Part shown: piece after piece, positions 16,152-26,536 of the stretch
Position numbering within the stretch: position 1 is the stretch's first letter
How the letters are laid out: every line of letters begins with the position of its first letter
NCBI GenBank assembly: GCA_017627955.1
Contig: JAGAFU010000023.1
Location: 39,756-103,755 of the forward strand
Direction of reading: 5' to 3'
Length of the DNA: 64,000 bases
Origin: Bacteroidales bacterium
GTDB lineage: Bacteria > Bacteroidota > Bacteroidia > Bacteroidales > UBA932
Program-made: the position numbers and the translations under genes
The notes under the pieces: generated by a model
Told to the model about the DNA's origin: nothing
Seen by the model: only the letters and a program-made list of their open reading frames with translations
Database searches by the model: none

Positions 16152-17729
16152 TTACAAAATCTGAGCCCCACAGCCCTCAAGGGCACCGAAGAGGTTGTAG
16201 GCCTCCTCGAAAGGATACTTGTTGGCGAACATGGTGACACGGACAATCTCACTTCCCTGCTGGTTGATGCCGAAGGCCCTGCGGACCTGGTTGGCGGCAG
16301 AGTTAGGATTGTAGCTGGAAGACTCAACTTTCTCGAGATTGGCGAAGCCCTTGAGATAAGGCTGGTTGATCTTCTTGACGAAGTTCTCATCAGTAAGCTC
16401 GACATTGCCGGACTCATTTATACCCTCGACATCCTCAAACTCGTCGCACTTGACATAAAGCCACATGTAAGACTGTGAAGGGATGATCATGTCAGCCACA
16501 TTCATGAAGAACTGGTTGTTGACGATATTGAGCTTACGCTTAGCGTCGACCTCCTTGTTGGAATCGTGGTGGGCGAAATCGATGGCTCCGAGGTTGGAGC
16601 AACCGAAGATGTTGTCATGGACATCCGAGTCAACCCTTGACATGAAACGGTAGCCGTAACCCATGTCCTCCATGACCTTGGTGCGGCACCAGCTGAAGAG
16701 CACGGTGTTGTGATGGAAATCGACAAAGCACTCGTTGGCGTCCTTGGTCATCGAGTCGATCTGGCAAGAGGCAAAGCAGTTGGCCACGAAGACGTTGTTG
16801 TAAATTTCCCACTTGCCACCTTTGTTCATGATCTGGATTCCGTAGAATGTGGCGTTGGCGATGACGCAGTTGCGGATCACGAGATGTCCCTCGACATGTC
16901 CGTGAATAGCCCTACGCTCCTGTGCGGCGCCACCAACCTTGGCGGTAGAAGGAGACTCGCCAACCATAAGCTTGCGACCGGTGAGGCAACCCTCGGGAGT
17001 ACCGGTGACAGGGTCAGTGGGATCAGCGGCGCAATAAAGAGACTGCTCACCCATATCAACAGAGAAACCATCAACCATGACAGTCTTGGCCCTGCTTCCG
17101 GAAACCTCGATGTTGATCCCGGCCTTTGAACCGTTCTTCGAAACGTGGCTAGGGTTAGTCTGAATGTAAGTCTTATAGACATAAGGATCCCTCTCGGAGA
17201 AGTCCTCGCTGTAGCCTCCCACCAGAGAGACATACTTGGTGATGTCTATGAAACCTTGATCGAGAGTGCCAGTATAGTTGCCGGCGGCCACGCAGATGAC
17301 GTCACCGTCAGAAGCCTCGTCAAGGGCCTTCTGGACATTCTTCAGAGGGGTCTCAGGAGATCTTCCGTCATTCTTGTTGGATCCAGCCGCGGAGACATAC
17401 CATGTCGAGCCGTTGCCCGCTTTCGCGCCGCCGCTTCTGCCTTCCGGAACATTCGAGGAAGAAGAGCTGGATTTCTTCGAGGAAGCGTTGTCAGCCGCGT
17501 TCTTCACACCTTTCTCAACAGCCTTCTCCGCCTTATCCAATGTTTTATGGACAGCCCTGTCAGCGCCCATCTTGATCTTGGTCTCGGCCGCATTCTTGGC
17601 GCGGCGCGTAATGTCATTGAGAATCTGCGCGGAAGCCACCTGTCCTGATGAGAAAATCAGGGCAACTCCGAGCAACATGGCAGGAATAGCCTTGCAAACG
17701 GTCTTGCGGATTGAGTCGTAGGTTTTCAT
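16152..17729 (-). CDS. Secreted right-handed beta-helix protein
   Basis: 525 residues from ATG 17729 (MKTYDSIRK), with a signal peptide ending near QVASAQ; the 15 upstream codons are judged untranslated. A lysine/alanine-rich helical stretch (about 40-80) and a serine run (SSKKSSSSSSN) lead to a DUF1565-like opening (WYVSAAGSNKNDGRSPETPLKNVQKAL, shown here in parts) and parallel beta-helix repeats (VIRNCVIANATFYGIQI, WEIYNNVFVANC, DFHHNTVLF). Such folds bind or cleave polysaccharides, but no lyase active-site residues could be placed. It is secreted to the periplasm or surface. It sits upstream of hisS and divergent from the GH3 gene. Confidence 0.75.
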   Translation of the reverse strand: MKTYDSIRKTVCKAIPAMLLGVALIFSSGQVASAQILNDITRRAKNAAETKIKMGADRAVHKTLDKAEKAVEKGVKNAADNASSKKSSSSSSNVPEGRSGGAKAGNGSTWYVSAAGSNKNDGRSPETPLKNVQKALDEASDGDVICVAAGNYTGTLDQGFIDITKYVSLVGGYSEDFSERDPYVYKTYIQTNPSHVSKNGSKAGINIEVSGSRAKTVMVDGFSVDMGEQSLYCAADPTDPVTGTPEGCLTGRKLMVGESPSTAKVGGAAQERRAIHGHVEGHLVIRNCVIANATFYGIQIMNKGGKWEIYNNVFVANCFASCQIDSMTKDANECFVDFHHNTVLFSWCRTKVMEDMGYGYRFMSRVDSDVHDNIFGCSNLGAIDFAHHDSNKEVDAKRKLNIVNNQFFMNVADMIIPSQSYMWLYVKCDEFEDVEGINESGNVELTDENFVKKINQPYLKGFANLEKVESSSYNPNSAANQVRRAFGINQQGSEIVRVTMFANKYPFEEAYNLFGALEGCGAQIL

Positions 17730-17831
17730 TTCTTGATAGTTAATTAAAGTCAATAATCGGTAATAATGTCGCAATATACTAAAAAAACAGATTTTTTTCG
17801 ATAACTTGCAGGGATTTTCAACTATTATGCC

Positions 17832-20510
17832 ATGCGTATTCTGCCAACCATAGGTTTGTTCTTGGCCACCGTCGCCTCGATGGCGCAGACTCGCCTGAAC
17901 GGAGATAACATAGATGATATTCTCAAATCCATGACGATTGAAGAGAAAGCCACCCTACTTGTCGGAGGCAATCCTAATTCACTGGTCAAGGGAGCAGGTG
18001 GAGGCACAAGGGCCATAGAGAGGCTAGGCATCCCGGCGACCGTGTTTTCCGACGGGCCGGCCGGGCTTAGGATAGACCCGGTCAGGGAAGGGACGGACAA
18101 GACATTCTACTGCACAGGCTTCCCGGTAGGCACCCTCATAGCCAGCTCCTGGGACACGGCTCTTGTCGAGAAGATGACAGCGGCCATGGGAAATGAAGTC
18201 CTTGAGCATGGAGTGGATGTCTTGCTGGCTCCAGGCATGAATATTCACCGCAATCCCCTCTGCGGCAGGAATTTCGAATACTTCTCCGAAGATCCGTTAT
18301 TGTCCGGAAAGATTGCCGCCGCATACGTCCGCGGCATCCAGTCCAACGGTGTGGGCACTTCGATAAAGCATTTCGCTGCCAACAACCAGGAGACCAACCG
18401 TACCGAGAACGACGCCAGGATCAGCCAACGGGCCCTGAGGGAGATCTATTTGAAGAATTTTGAGATAGCTGTCAAGGAATCCGATCCTTGGACCGTCATG
18501 AGTTCCTACAACAAACTGAACGGCGAATACACCCAGCAGAAAAAAGACTTGCTCACAACTGTCCTCAGGGACGAGTGGGGCTACAAGGGCATCGTCATCA
18601 CAGATTGGGGCTACAAGGAGAACACTGTCAAAGCCGTCAAGGCCGGCAACGATGTGATGGATCCCGGAGAGCAGTTCGAGATCGACAGGATCATCGCTGG
18701 AGTAAAGGATGGGAGGATCACCCCGGAAGAACTTGACCGCAACGTGAGGCGGGTCCTTGAATATATTGTCAAGACTCCACGTTTCAAAGGTTATGAATAT
18801 TCAGACAACCCCGACCTCAAGGCTCATGCGGCCATCGCCCGCGAAGCCGCCGGAGAGTCCATGGTCCTGCTTCGCAACGACCGCGGGACCCTGCCGCTCA
18901 GCGGCAACGAGAAAGTAGCCCTTTACGGTGTGTCGTCTGTCGATTTCGTGGCCGGCGGGACCGGCTCCGGAGAAGTCAACAAAGCCTATGTGGTGAACAT
19001 GCAGGATGCGCTGGAAGCCGCCGGATTCACCCTTGACGGCAAACTCAAGGAGTTCTACAAGCAGGCCAAAGGCTTCCAGTACGCGTCTTTCGCCATGGAA
19101 TATGAGGAGGACGGCGGCCGCCGCTCGAAGGAACTCGCGATATCACCCACAGCGATCGAGCAGCAGTCCAGGATGAACGATGTGGCCGTGATCGTGATCG
19201 GGCGCAACGCCGGAGAAGGAAGGGATCGCCTTAAAGAAGATTTTGAGCTCACAAGCGTAGAGCGGGAACTGATCCGGAATGTCAGCGAATCTTTCCGCCC
19301 CAGAGGAAAGAGGGTTGTCGTTATCCTGAATATCGGAGGCGTCATCGAGACAGCCTCTTGGAAAAACCTCGTCGACGCGATCCTGCTGCCTTGGTCACCA
19401 GGCCAGGAAGGCGCGAACGCGATCGCCGATGTCCTGACCGGCAAGGTCAACCCCTCTGGAAAGCTTCCCATGACCTTCCCCGCCAACTTCCTGGATGTCC
19501 CCTCATCCATGAATTTCCCTTATGAATACGACGAGAAAGACCCCGGGAAAAATTCCGGCGAGAACGTTGACTACACCCTTTATTCTGAAGATATCTGGGT
19601 GGGTTACAGGTATTTCCAGACAAAAGGGATGAGCGTTTCCTATCCTTTCGGATATGGCTTGAGCTACACTGATTTCTCTTATTCAAATCCTAAAGTCAAA
19701 GCCGGAGCGGACGGATTCACCGCTTCAGTGACTGTCACGAACACGGGATCCGCCGCCGGAAAGGAAGTCGTCGAAGTCTATGTTTCCGCTCCCGAAGGAG
19801 GCCTGGAGAAGCCCAGCCGTGAACTTAAGACTTTCGGGAAGACCAGGCTTCTCGCCCCGGGAGAGTCCCAGACTCTTGAATTCAAGGTCTCTGATTATGA
19901 GATGGCTTCCTTCAACGAGGGAACTTCCTCATGGGAGACAGCGGCCGGGAAATACTCTGTCCTCTTCTGCGCTTCTGTCTCAGATGTAAAGGCAGAAGGA
20001 TCCTTCGAGCGGAAAAAAGCCGCCTCATGGCCAGTCAACGACGCGCTTCAGATGACAGGTGGAGAATATTTCCCCGCCACCGACGCGGCGCCTAAGGGAG
20101 AAGGCCTGCTGTACACCTACCACGAAGGGGACTTCATGAGCGTGGAATCCGTCGCGGCATCTCCAGCCAAGTCGAGCGGGACCGCCGTTTCGATAAGTAC
20201 TGACCTCAAAGAGCGTGGGGACCATTTTGGCTTGATATTCAAAGGGTTGGTAAAGATAGAGCGCACCGGACTCTACAAAGTGACCCTTTCTTCGGACGAT
20301 GGGTCGAAGCTCTGGCTTGACGGGAAAGCCCTCGTCGATCTCAACAGGGACGGCGGTGGTCAAGGAGAGACGTGGATCAGGCTCGGAGCGGGATACCACA
20401 AAATAGAAGTCCAGTTCTTTGAGAACTTTGCCGAGGAATCACTGCGGATTGGCCTCAAAGGTCCGGGCATTTCAGTGGAGAATCTGCCCTCGGATGTTTT
20501 ATTCCATTAA
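17832..20510 (+). CDS. GH3 beta-glucosidase with C-terminal PA14-like domain
   Basis: 892 residues, signal peptide ending near SMAQ. GH3 barrel with nucleophile Asp258 in IVITDWGYKEN; substrate-side motifs KHFAANNQETNR and SSYNKLNGEYTQ are intact. The second GH3 alpha/beta sandwich (about 345-590) and the fibronectin-like domain (VSYPFGYGLSYTDF to about 720) follow. From about residue 755 a PA14-like carbohydrate-binding module is seen (GLYKVTLSSDDGSKLWLDGK, then GYHKIEVQFFEN). Most GH3 enzymes with PA14 carry it inserted in the sandwich; here it is terminal. Likely hydrolyses beta-linked glucose, or a related sugar, in the periplasm. Own promoter region, divergent from the beta-helix gene; 38 bp before sppA. 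Confidence 0.9.
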   Translation: MRILPTIGLFLATVASMAQTRLNGDNIDDILKSMTIEEKATLLVGGNPNSLVKGAGGGTRAIERLGIPATVFSDGPAGLRIDPVREGTDKTFYCTGFPVGTLIASSWDTALVEKMTAAMGNEVLEHGVDVLLAPGMNIHRNPLCGRNFEYFSEDPLLSGKIAAAYVRGIQSNGVGTSIKHFAANNQETNRTENDARISQRALREIYLKNFEIAVKESDPWTVMSSYNKLNGEYTQQKKDLLTTVLRDEWGYKGIVITDWGYKENTVKAVKAGNDVMDPGEQFEIDRIIAGVKDGRITPEELDRNVRRVLEYIVKTPRFKGYEYSDNPDLKAHAAIAREAAGESMVLLRNDRGTLPLSGNEKVALYGVSSVDFVAGGTGSGEVNKAYVVNMQDALEAAGFTLDGKLKEFYKQAKGFQYASFAMEYEEDGGRRSKELAISPTAIEQQSRMNDVAVIVIGRNAGEGRDRLKEDFELTSVERELIRNVSESFRPRGKRVVVILNIGGVIETASWKNLVDAILLPWSPGQEGANAIADVLTGKVNPSGKLPMTFPANFLDVPSSMNFPYEYDEKDPGKNSGENVDYTLYSEDIWVGYRYFQTKGMSVSYPFGYGLSYTDFSYSNPKVKAGADGFTASVTVTNTGSAAGKEVVEVYVSAPEGGLEKPSRELKTFGKTRLLAPGESQTLEFKVSDYEMASFNEGTSSWETAAGKYSVLFCASVSDVKAEGSFERKKAASWPVNDALQMTGGEYFPATDAAPKGEGLLYTYHEGDFMSVESVAASPAKSSGTAVSISTDLKERGDHFGLIFKGLVKIERTGLYKVTLSSDDGSKLWLDGKALVDLNRDGGGQGETWIRLGAGYHKIEVQFFENFAEESLRIGLKGPGISVENLPSDVLFH

Positions 20511-20548
20511 TAATCAGTGAATTTTAGTATAATCAAATTTTACCGGAT

Positions 20549-22381
20549 ATGCGTAAAAACGAATTTTTCAAATGGGTCCTTGCCGTGATTTGCGGCTTGC
20601 TCGTCTGGGGCATTGTGAAGGCCATTTTCTTTATCATGATGATAGGGTCGATCGCCGGGAGCTCTTCTTCGGGATCATCAACAGTGATTCCCAAGGAAGG
20701 TGTCCTGCTGATGGACATGAGCACCCTTGTCATCACCGAGCAGACAACCGAGGGTATGCCTTCAATGTCACTGGGCGCCAGTGGTCTTGGGGGTAGCTCC
20801 ATGACTTCTTATGTCGGTCTCCACGACGCCGTGATGGCTATCCGCAAGGCGGCTGAGGATCCTGGAGTAAAACTCATTCTCCTCAAGACCGACAACATGG
20901 CCACTGACCTCACGACCATCGGTGAGATCAGGGTGGCCCTGTCCGAGTTCCGCAAGAGCGGGAAGGCCGTAGTCGCCTATGGAGAGGCCTACACGTCAGG
21001 AAGTTACTATCTGGCATCAGTCGCTGACAAGATCTACAGCACCAGCCATCATGGCGGCAACAACTTCATGCTCGGCCTGGGTGGCAGGATGATATTCCTC
21101 AAGGATCTGTTGGACAAACTTGGAGTGAACTACCAGCTCATCCGTCATGGCAAGTACAAGAGCGCGGGAGAGATGTACATCATGAACGCGCCCAGCCCCG
21201 AGAACATGGAGCAGAACCAGGTGATGGTGAACTCAATGTGGAATACTGTCGCGGAGGAGACCGCCCAGGCCAGGGGAATCAGCGTCGACTCGCTCAACTA
21301 CTTCATTGACAACCTCTCGATCAACTTCCCCGAGGACCTTGTCAAGCATAACCTTGCCGATGAGATACTCTCCGTCGAGGGCTACAAGGAAAAGATGGCC
21401 GTCCTTGCCGGAAAGGAAAAGTTCAAAGATGTCAAGTTCATCCCGTTCAAGGATTACACCACAGCCAAGGTGAAACCCAATATCGCCGCCAAGAAGAAGA
21501 TCGCCGTGATCTATGCCAACGGGAACATCGTAGAGCAGGAGGATCCCAACAATATCTCCGGTGACCGTTTCGCCAACATCATCGCTAAAGTCCGCGCCGA
21601 CTCCACTGTGAAGGCGGTGGTGCTAAGGGTTAACTCCCCCGGAGGAACCGTCCTCGCGGCAAGCAAGATCAAGGAAGAGATCGACCTTACCAGGGCCGTC
21701 AAGCCCGTCATCGCTTCTTATGGCGCTTATGCAGCTTCAGGAGGCTATTGGATATCAAATAGTTGCGACCACATTTTCTCAGGTGCGGCGACATTGACGG
21801 GATCAATCGGATGCTTCTCCGCGATTCCCGAGTTCAGCAAGACCGTCAAGGACATAGCGCATGTCAACGTCGTCTCCGTCAACTCCCACAAGCATTCGGA
21901 CATGATCTCGCTGATGAGACCTTTCGACGAGGAGGAGACCAAATCGATGCAGGTGTATGTTGACGACATTTACACCAATTTTGTGAATATCGTCGCTGAA
22001 GGTCGCGACATGACCTACGAGGCTGTTGACGAGATCGCCCAGGGACGAGTCTGGACAGGCGCTGACGCTTTGAAGATCGGTCTTGTGGACGAGATCGGCA
22101 CCCTCGAGGACGCGATCGCCTATGCCGCCTCCATGGGTGGCGACCCGGACGTGAACTCCTGGAATATCGTCGGCTATCCGAAGCCGCTCACCATGATGCA
22201 ACAGATAATGGCCCAGATCGGAGGCAAGAGTCCCGATGCCGAGGACGTTGTCGAGAATATTATGGAAGGTACTCCTTTTGAGGGGATCGCCAAGAACCTA
22301 CTCGATTGGCAGAGGTCCTGGACAAAGAGTAATGGTCAGCTTGTGTTCGCCAGACTTCCTTTCGAGATCGACGTCCGTTAA
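20549..22381 (+). CDS. sppA: Signal peptide peptidase SppA, 67K type
   Basis: Inner-membrane serine protease that degrades cleaved signal peptides. 610 residues with one N-terminal membrane anchor (about 10-32). The fold is a tandem ClpP-like repeat. The catalytic lysine is Lys204 in RHGKYKSAGEMY in the N-terminal repeat and the nucleophile is Ser397 in GAYAASGGYWIS in the C-terminal repeat, the same Ser-Lys arrangement as E. coli SppA. Length matches the 67K family (about 600). Its last 84 bases overlap the 3' end of tilS on the other strand. Confidence 0.93.
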   Translation: MRKNEFFKWVLAVICGLLVWGIVKAIFFIMMIGSIAGSSSSGSSTVIPKEGVLLMDMSTLVITEQTTEGMPSMSLGASGLGGSSMTSYVGLHDAVMAIRKAAEDPGVKLILLKTDNMATDLTTIGEIRVALSEFRKSGKAVVAYGEAYTSGSYYLASVADKIYSTSHHGGNNFMLGLGGRMIFLKDLLDKLGVNYQLIRHGKYKSAGEMYIMNAPSPENMEQNQVMVNSMWNTVAEETAQARGISVDSLNYFIDNLSINFPEDLVKHNLADEILSVEGYKEKMAVLAGKEKFKDVKFIPFKDYTTAKVKPNIAAKKKIAVIYANGNIVEQEDPNNISGDRFANIIAKVRADSTVKAVVLRVNSPGGTVLAASKIKEEIDLTRAVKPVIASYGAYAASGGYWISNSCDHIFSGAATLTGSIGCFSAIPEFSKTVKDIAHVNVVSVNSHKHSDMISLMRPFDEEETKSMQVYVDDIYTNFVNIVAEGRDMTYEAVDEIAQGRVWTGADALKIGLVDEIGTLEDAIAYAASMGGDPDVNSWNIVGYPKPLTMMQQIMAQIGGKSPDAEDVVENIMEGTPFEGIAKNLLDWQRSWTKSNGQLVFARLPFEIDVR

Positions 22382-23749
22382 AGAGACAGACTCATCTACC
22401 CTATAGCCCACAAGGGCCAGGACATGGGAGCCTTCGCCAGCGATGACGAGGGCTCTTTCTTTTTGCGAGGCGGTGAACTTCAGGTCATTGAACATGTCGC
22501 TGAGCTTCTTGCGGCGACCATTCATGCCCAAGGGACGCATCCAATCTCCAGCCTTCCAGCGACGGACAGTGAAAGGGAATCCGAGATTGGCGACTGTTGT
22601 CCCTTCGGGTTGCTTAAGACTCTCAACCTTAGCCATTTTCACCAAGAACTGGGCTCCACCTACTGAATATGCGCCCGGTCCGGGGACTTCGATCATCGAC
22701 ACCGCATCCGCAGAACCCGTGTCCGACAAGATTGATATGCCGTTCCTGGAAGTGATGGCGATATGGGTCGGGGAATGGAACTGGCGTCCGCTGAAGGTCT
22801 TGCCACTCTTGATCAGTTCAGTCAAATCCCCGATCACAGCCTCATTGAAACCATACGGTTCAAGGATCCTGTACAGAACGTACTCCCAATGCCGGATCTC
22901 CTTTAACTTATCGACATTAACACTGGTTACTCCTGTCGTAGGCGAGGCTTCCCCGGCCTCCCAGCGCTTCGCGCCCTGTCCGGGAAAATGGTCGGCCGTG
23001 GGAACCTCGCCTATGACAGAGGGAGTCAATCCGCTAAAATAGTCGTCAGCGATTTCCTGAGCCTGGGAGAAGCGACGCATGTCGGAATTGAGGGTGTCCA
23101 GGAAAGACGGATTGACCTTGGCGAACAATGGAAACACCTCATTACGAATGAGATTCCTCTTGTAGGCCGAATCGGCATTGGTACTGTCCTCCCTCCACTT
23201 CAAGCCTTTCGCCAAGGCATATTCCCGAATCTCCTCTCGCGAGAAGCCAAGCAGCGGCCGGATAACCGGAGCTGAGGATCCCCGCAAAGGTGAGATCTCC
23301 CGCATTCCGCATATTCCTTTAAGCCCTGTACCCCTCAAAAGGTTGAGAATCAAGGTCTCAGCGTTATCATTGGCATTATGGGCCACCGCGACAGCCCGGA
23401 ATCCCTCTTTCTCGCAAAGAGAGGCGAACCATCCGTACCGAAGCTCCCTGGCAGCCATTTCTACGCTGACCCCATGGCTCCGGGAATATTCCAGAGTATC
23501 GAAATCGGATTTAATGAAGCGGACCCCATGAGACTCCGCCCAATCCCGGACAAAGGCTTCGTCCCCGTCACTCTCCTCTCCCCTCAGATGGAAATTACAG
23601 TGAGCCAACGCGATGTCATACCCTCGACGGACTTCAAGGAAAAGATCCGCCATAACCATGGAGTCGATCCCTCCGCTTACAGCGAGAAGGACCGCCCCTT
23701 CTTTTCCGGGAAGCAGTCCGTCCAGACATATTCCGAAACGGTCCCGCAT
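22298..23749 (-). CDS. tilS: tRNA(Ile)-lysidine synthase
   Basis: Modifies C34 of the CAU-anticodon tRNA-Ile to lysidine, changing its codon from AUG to AUA. The PP-loop is LAVSGGIDSMV (residues 22-32); further family motifs are HCNFHLRGEES and AHNANDNAETLILNLLRGTGLKG. A middle domain and the C-terminal TilS domain (VRRWKAGDWMRPLGMNGRRKKLSDMF, shown in part) complete the protein, 483 residues. Third gene after proS and the DUF3078 gene on the minus strand (12-bp gap). Its 3' end runs 84 bp into sppA, in convergent orientation. Confidence 0.93.
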   Translation of the reverse strand: MRDRFGICLDGLLPGKEGAVLLAVSGGIDSMVMADLFLEVRRGYDIALAHCNFHLRGEESDGDEAFVRDWAESHGVRFIKSDFDTLEYSRSHGVSVEMAARELRYGWFASLCEKEGFRAVAVAHNANDNAETLILNLLRGTGLKGICGMREISPLRGSSAPVIRPLLGFSREEIREYALAKGLKWREDSTNADSAYKRNLIRNEVFPLFAKVNPSFLDTLNSDMRRFSQAQEIADDYFSGLTPSVIGEVPTADHFPGQGAKRWEAGEASPTTGVTSVNVDKLKEIRHWEYVLYRILEPYGFNEAVIGDLTELIKSGKTFSGRQFHSPTHIAITSRNGISILSDTGSADAVSMIEVPGPGAYSVGGAQFLVKMAKVESLKQPEGTTVANLGFPFTVRRWKAGDWMRPLGMNGRRKKLSDMFNDLKFTASQKERALVIAGEGSHVLALVGYRVDESVSLTDVDLERKSGEHKLTITLCPGPLPIE

Positions 23750-23761
23750 CAGATCCCGGTC

Positions 23762-24862
23762 TTATTTCTTGTTTGTGAACGAGTAGGTGAAGCCGAACTG
23801 AAGGAATTCCTTGAGCTGCACAGTCTTATGCCCGTTCGGGAAATCATCTTCCACGATCAGGATCGTGTCGTCGTAGATCAGGTTCGTGGTGAGATTCAAC
23901 GAGAAGAGTTTGCTGAGCTTCCAAATAATGGTGTTGTCCCAGTTGACTCGGAAGTTCTTCGGATTCTTCAGATAATTGGAGAAAAGGATCAGGTTGCTGT
24001 TGACGTTGAACTTGTCATTGATGTTGAATTTGACATTGGTCGTCAACTGCGCACCAAGAGCGAATGTGGCTGGCTTGTAATAATTTCCGGTGATGAAGTA
24101 CACCCCTGCGTCATCCTTCTCGTCCGGATACTGGTCCGTGTCCTCGAACTTATCCTTTCTCGCCATACCGTAGTTCTTCCTCAACTTCTCGTTCATGACG
24201 ACCGTGGTACTTCCGGTAAGAGGCGCGAAATTGACAGTCAGCCACTTGGTCGGCACCCAGGCCACACCAAGTCCCAAAGTCACATAAGCCGGTGAAAGGA
24301 ATCCCGATTTGAGGACTCTCGCGTCTCTCCACTGCTTCGGAGTCGGCTCCTCGTCGGCCTGGACGGCCGGAGTAGGATAGATCCATCCGTTGGTGGACTG
24401 GTTGAGGAAGGTGAAATTGGCAGTGTAGCTGAGTTTCTCCTTGACCTTGTAGCCCCAGGTACTGGTAAAGAAAGTCCTGTCGACACTCTTCTGGACGATA
24501 GGCTTGTCCTTGGAATACAGGAAGCCGTAGTCGAACTCAAGATGGTTGTTCCAGTATTTCTTGTCCCTGGCCCAGTTGGCGTCACCCCTAATGATGGAGT
24601 TGAGCGTGTAGTTGTTATTACCGCCGGCGGCCCAGCTGGTGAAACTGGTCTGTGCGAAATTAAGAGTGGTCGTGAGCGTGTTGGTCCAATAGACTGGCTT
24701 TGGAGGAGCGACCACCACTTCGGGAGTATCAGCGAGAAGCTTGGCTGCCTCGGCAGCGGCGGCCTGAGCATCCTTTTTGGTATTGTCATTCTGGGCAAAA
24801 GCGCTCACGCTGAATGACAGCGCCATGATGATCATGAGCGTATGACCGTAAAACTTTCTCAT
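23762..24862 (-). CDS. DUF3078 outer-membrane beta-barrel protein
   Basis: 366 residues from ATG 24862 (MRKFYGHTLM), signal peptide ending AFAQ. The upstream open frame overlaps proS and is rejected. After an alanine-rich linker come WTNTLTTTLNFAQTSFTSWAAGGNNNYTLN and alternating aromatic beta-strands through a terminal LQFGFTYSFTNKK, ending in the phenylalanine-rich strand common in outer-membrane barrels. This pattern is the DUF3078 family, Bacteroidota-specific, function unknown. Gene order proS-DUF3078-tilS on one strand with gaps of 35 and 12 bp suggests co-transcription. Confidence 0.8.
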   Translation of the reverse strand: MRKFYGHTLMIIMALSFSVSAFAQNDNTKKDAQAAAAEAAKLLADTPEVVVAPPKPVYWTNTLTTTLNFAQTSFTSWAAGGNNNYTLNSIIRGDANWARDKKYWNNHLEFDYGFLYSKDKPIVQKSVDRTFFTSTWGYKVKEKLSYTANFTFLNQSTNGWIYPTPAVQADEEPTPKQWRDARVLKSGFLSPAYVTLGLGVAWVPTKWLTVNFAPLTGSTTVVMNEKLRKNYGMARKDKFEDTDQYPDEKDDAGVYFITGNYYKPATFALGAQLTTNVKFNINDKFNVNSNLILFSNYLKNPKNFRVNWDNTIIWKLSKLFSLNLTTNLIYDDTILIVEDDFPNGHKTVQLKEFLQFGFTYSFTNKK

Positions 24863-24897
24863 TCTGTTTCTGTTTTGACTATCAAACAAATGATGGA

Positions 24898-26376
24898 TCA
24901 ATAAGATATCGCGAAGACTACCCTTTGCTTTGAGGGCTTGCCGGAGAAGATGTCCTTCCCCTCTTCCTCGCAAACGAAGCTGTCCACGGGGATGCACCTG
25001 ATCGTCGCCTTGGTCGCATCCTTGATTGCCTGCTCGGTCTCAGCGGTCCCGTCCCAATGGCAGAGAAGGAACTTGCCGGTGCCGATTTTTTCCTGGAACT
25101 CCTCCCAGCTGTCACATTTCTCCACATTGGCCTCCCTGAAATCGAAAGCTTTCTTGTAGATGTTAGCCTGGATGTCATCCAGAAGAGAAGCTATGGACTT
25201 CTCCAGTCCCTCAAGGGCGACAGTCTGCTTCTCCAGGGTGTCCCTGCGGTGAATCTCGACCGTACCGCTGTCCAGGTCACGGGGTCCCATAGCCAACCTC
25301 ACGGGCACTCCCTTCAATTCCCATTCCGCGAATTTGAAACCGGGACGCAAATTGTCACGGTCATCGATCTTGACAGAGTGTCCTTCCGCCTCCAGGGCCT
25401 TCTTCAGCTGGCCCATCTTCTCAAGGATTCTCTCCTGCTCCTCAGGAGTCTTGAATATGGGGACCATGACCACCTGGATCGGGGCGAGCTTCGGAGGGAG
25501 AACGAGTCCGTTATCGTCACCGTGGGCCATCACAAGGGCTCCCATCAAACGAGTTGACACTCCCCATGATGTCGCCCAAACGTATTGGAGCTGGCCTTCC
25601 TTATCGGTGTACTGCACATCAAACGACTTCGCGAAATTCTGGCCGAGGAAGTGGGAAGTACCTGCCTGCAAAGCTTTTCCGTCCTGCATCATACCCTCGA
25701 TGGTCAGTGTGTCAAGCGCTCCGGCGAAACGCTCGTTGGGGCTCTTGTGTCCGACTATAACCGGCAAGGCCATATATTCCCTCGCGAACTTGGCATACAC
25801 CTGGACCATTCTCTGCGCCTCCTCGATGGCCTCCTGGGCAGTGGCGTGGGCAGTATGTCCTTCCTGCCAGAGGAACTCCGCGGTACGCAGGAAAAGCCTC
25901 GTGCGCATCTCCCAACGGACGACATTGGCCCACTGGTTGCACATGATGGGCAGATCCCTCCAGGACTTGATCCAGTTTTTGTAGGTGCTCCAGATAATTG
26001 TCTCGGAAGTGGGGCGGACTATGAGTTCCTCCTCAAGTTTCGCCTCGGGATCAACGACGACACCCTTTCCGGCCGGATCGTTCATCAGCCTGTGATGCGT
26101 AACGACGGCGCATTCCTTGGCGAAACCTGCCACATGCTCCGCCTCCCTGCTGAAGAACGACTTCGGGATGAACAGGGGGAAATAAGCGTTCACGGCGCCT
26201 GTCTCCTTGAACATATCGTCCAATGTCCTCTGCATTTTCTCCCAGATGGCGTATCCGTAGGGCTTGATTACCATGCACCCTCTCACGGGTGATTGCTCCG
26301 CCAGATCCGCTTTCACGACCAAGTCATTGTACCATTGAGAATAATTCTCCGACCTCTTTGTCACTTCCTTTGCCAT
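24898..26376 (-). CDS. proS: Prolyl-tRNA synthetase
   Basis: Class II synthetase charging tRNA-Pro, 492 residues. Catalytic core motifs: [17 protein letters not shown], then [23 protein letters not shown], with motif 2 ([25 protein letters not shown] in parts) and [16 protein letters not shown]. This is the archaeal/eukaryotic-type ProRS (no YbaK-like editing insertion, C-terminal extension after the anticodon domain), which is the form normally found in Bacteroidota. Likely first gene of proS-DUF3078-tilS. Confidence 0.95.
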   Translation of the reverse strand: MAKEVTKRSENYSQWYNDLVVKADLAEQSPVRGCMVIKPYGYAIWEKMQRTLDDMFKETGAVNAYFPLFIPKSFFSREAEHVAGFAKECAVVTHHRLMNDPAGKGVVVDPEAKLEEELIVRPTSETIIWSTYKNWIKSWRDLPIMCNQWANVVRWEMRTRLFLRTAEFLWQEGHTAHATAQEAIEEAQRMVQVYAKFAREYMALPVIVGHKSPNERFAGALDTLTIEGMMQDGKALQAGTSHFLGQNFAKSFDVQYTDKEGQLQYVWATSWGVSTRLMGALVMAHGDDNGLVLPPKLAPIQVVMVPIFKTPEEQERILEKMGQLKKALEAEGHSVKIDDRDNLRPGFKFAEWELKGVPVRLAMGPRDLDSGTVEIHRRDTLEKQTVALEGLEKSIASLLDDIQANIYKKAFDFREANVEKCDSWEEFQEKIGTGKFLLCHWDGTAETEQAIKDATKATIRCIPVDSFVCEEEGKDIFSGKPSKQRVVFAISY

Positions 26377-26536
26377 ATCTTAAAATAGTTTGCTGTTCTA
26401 GTCATTTATTGTTATTATTGTGCGAATAATATATTCGGTACGGATTTTGTTTATTGTGAAACATTAATAAAAAAGTACCGTTCGCAAAGCGGTAGCGAAG
26501 TTACGAATTTATTGTCAAATTATAGGAGATTCAAAA

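Noticed and set aside
23378-24295. 305-codon open frame on plus across tilS and the DUF3078 gene
   Set aside because: Shadow of two convincing minus-strand genes.
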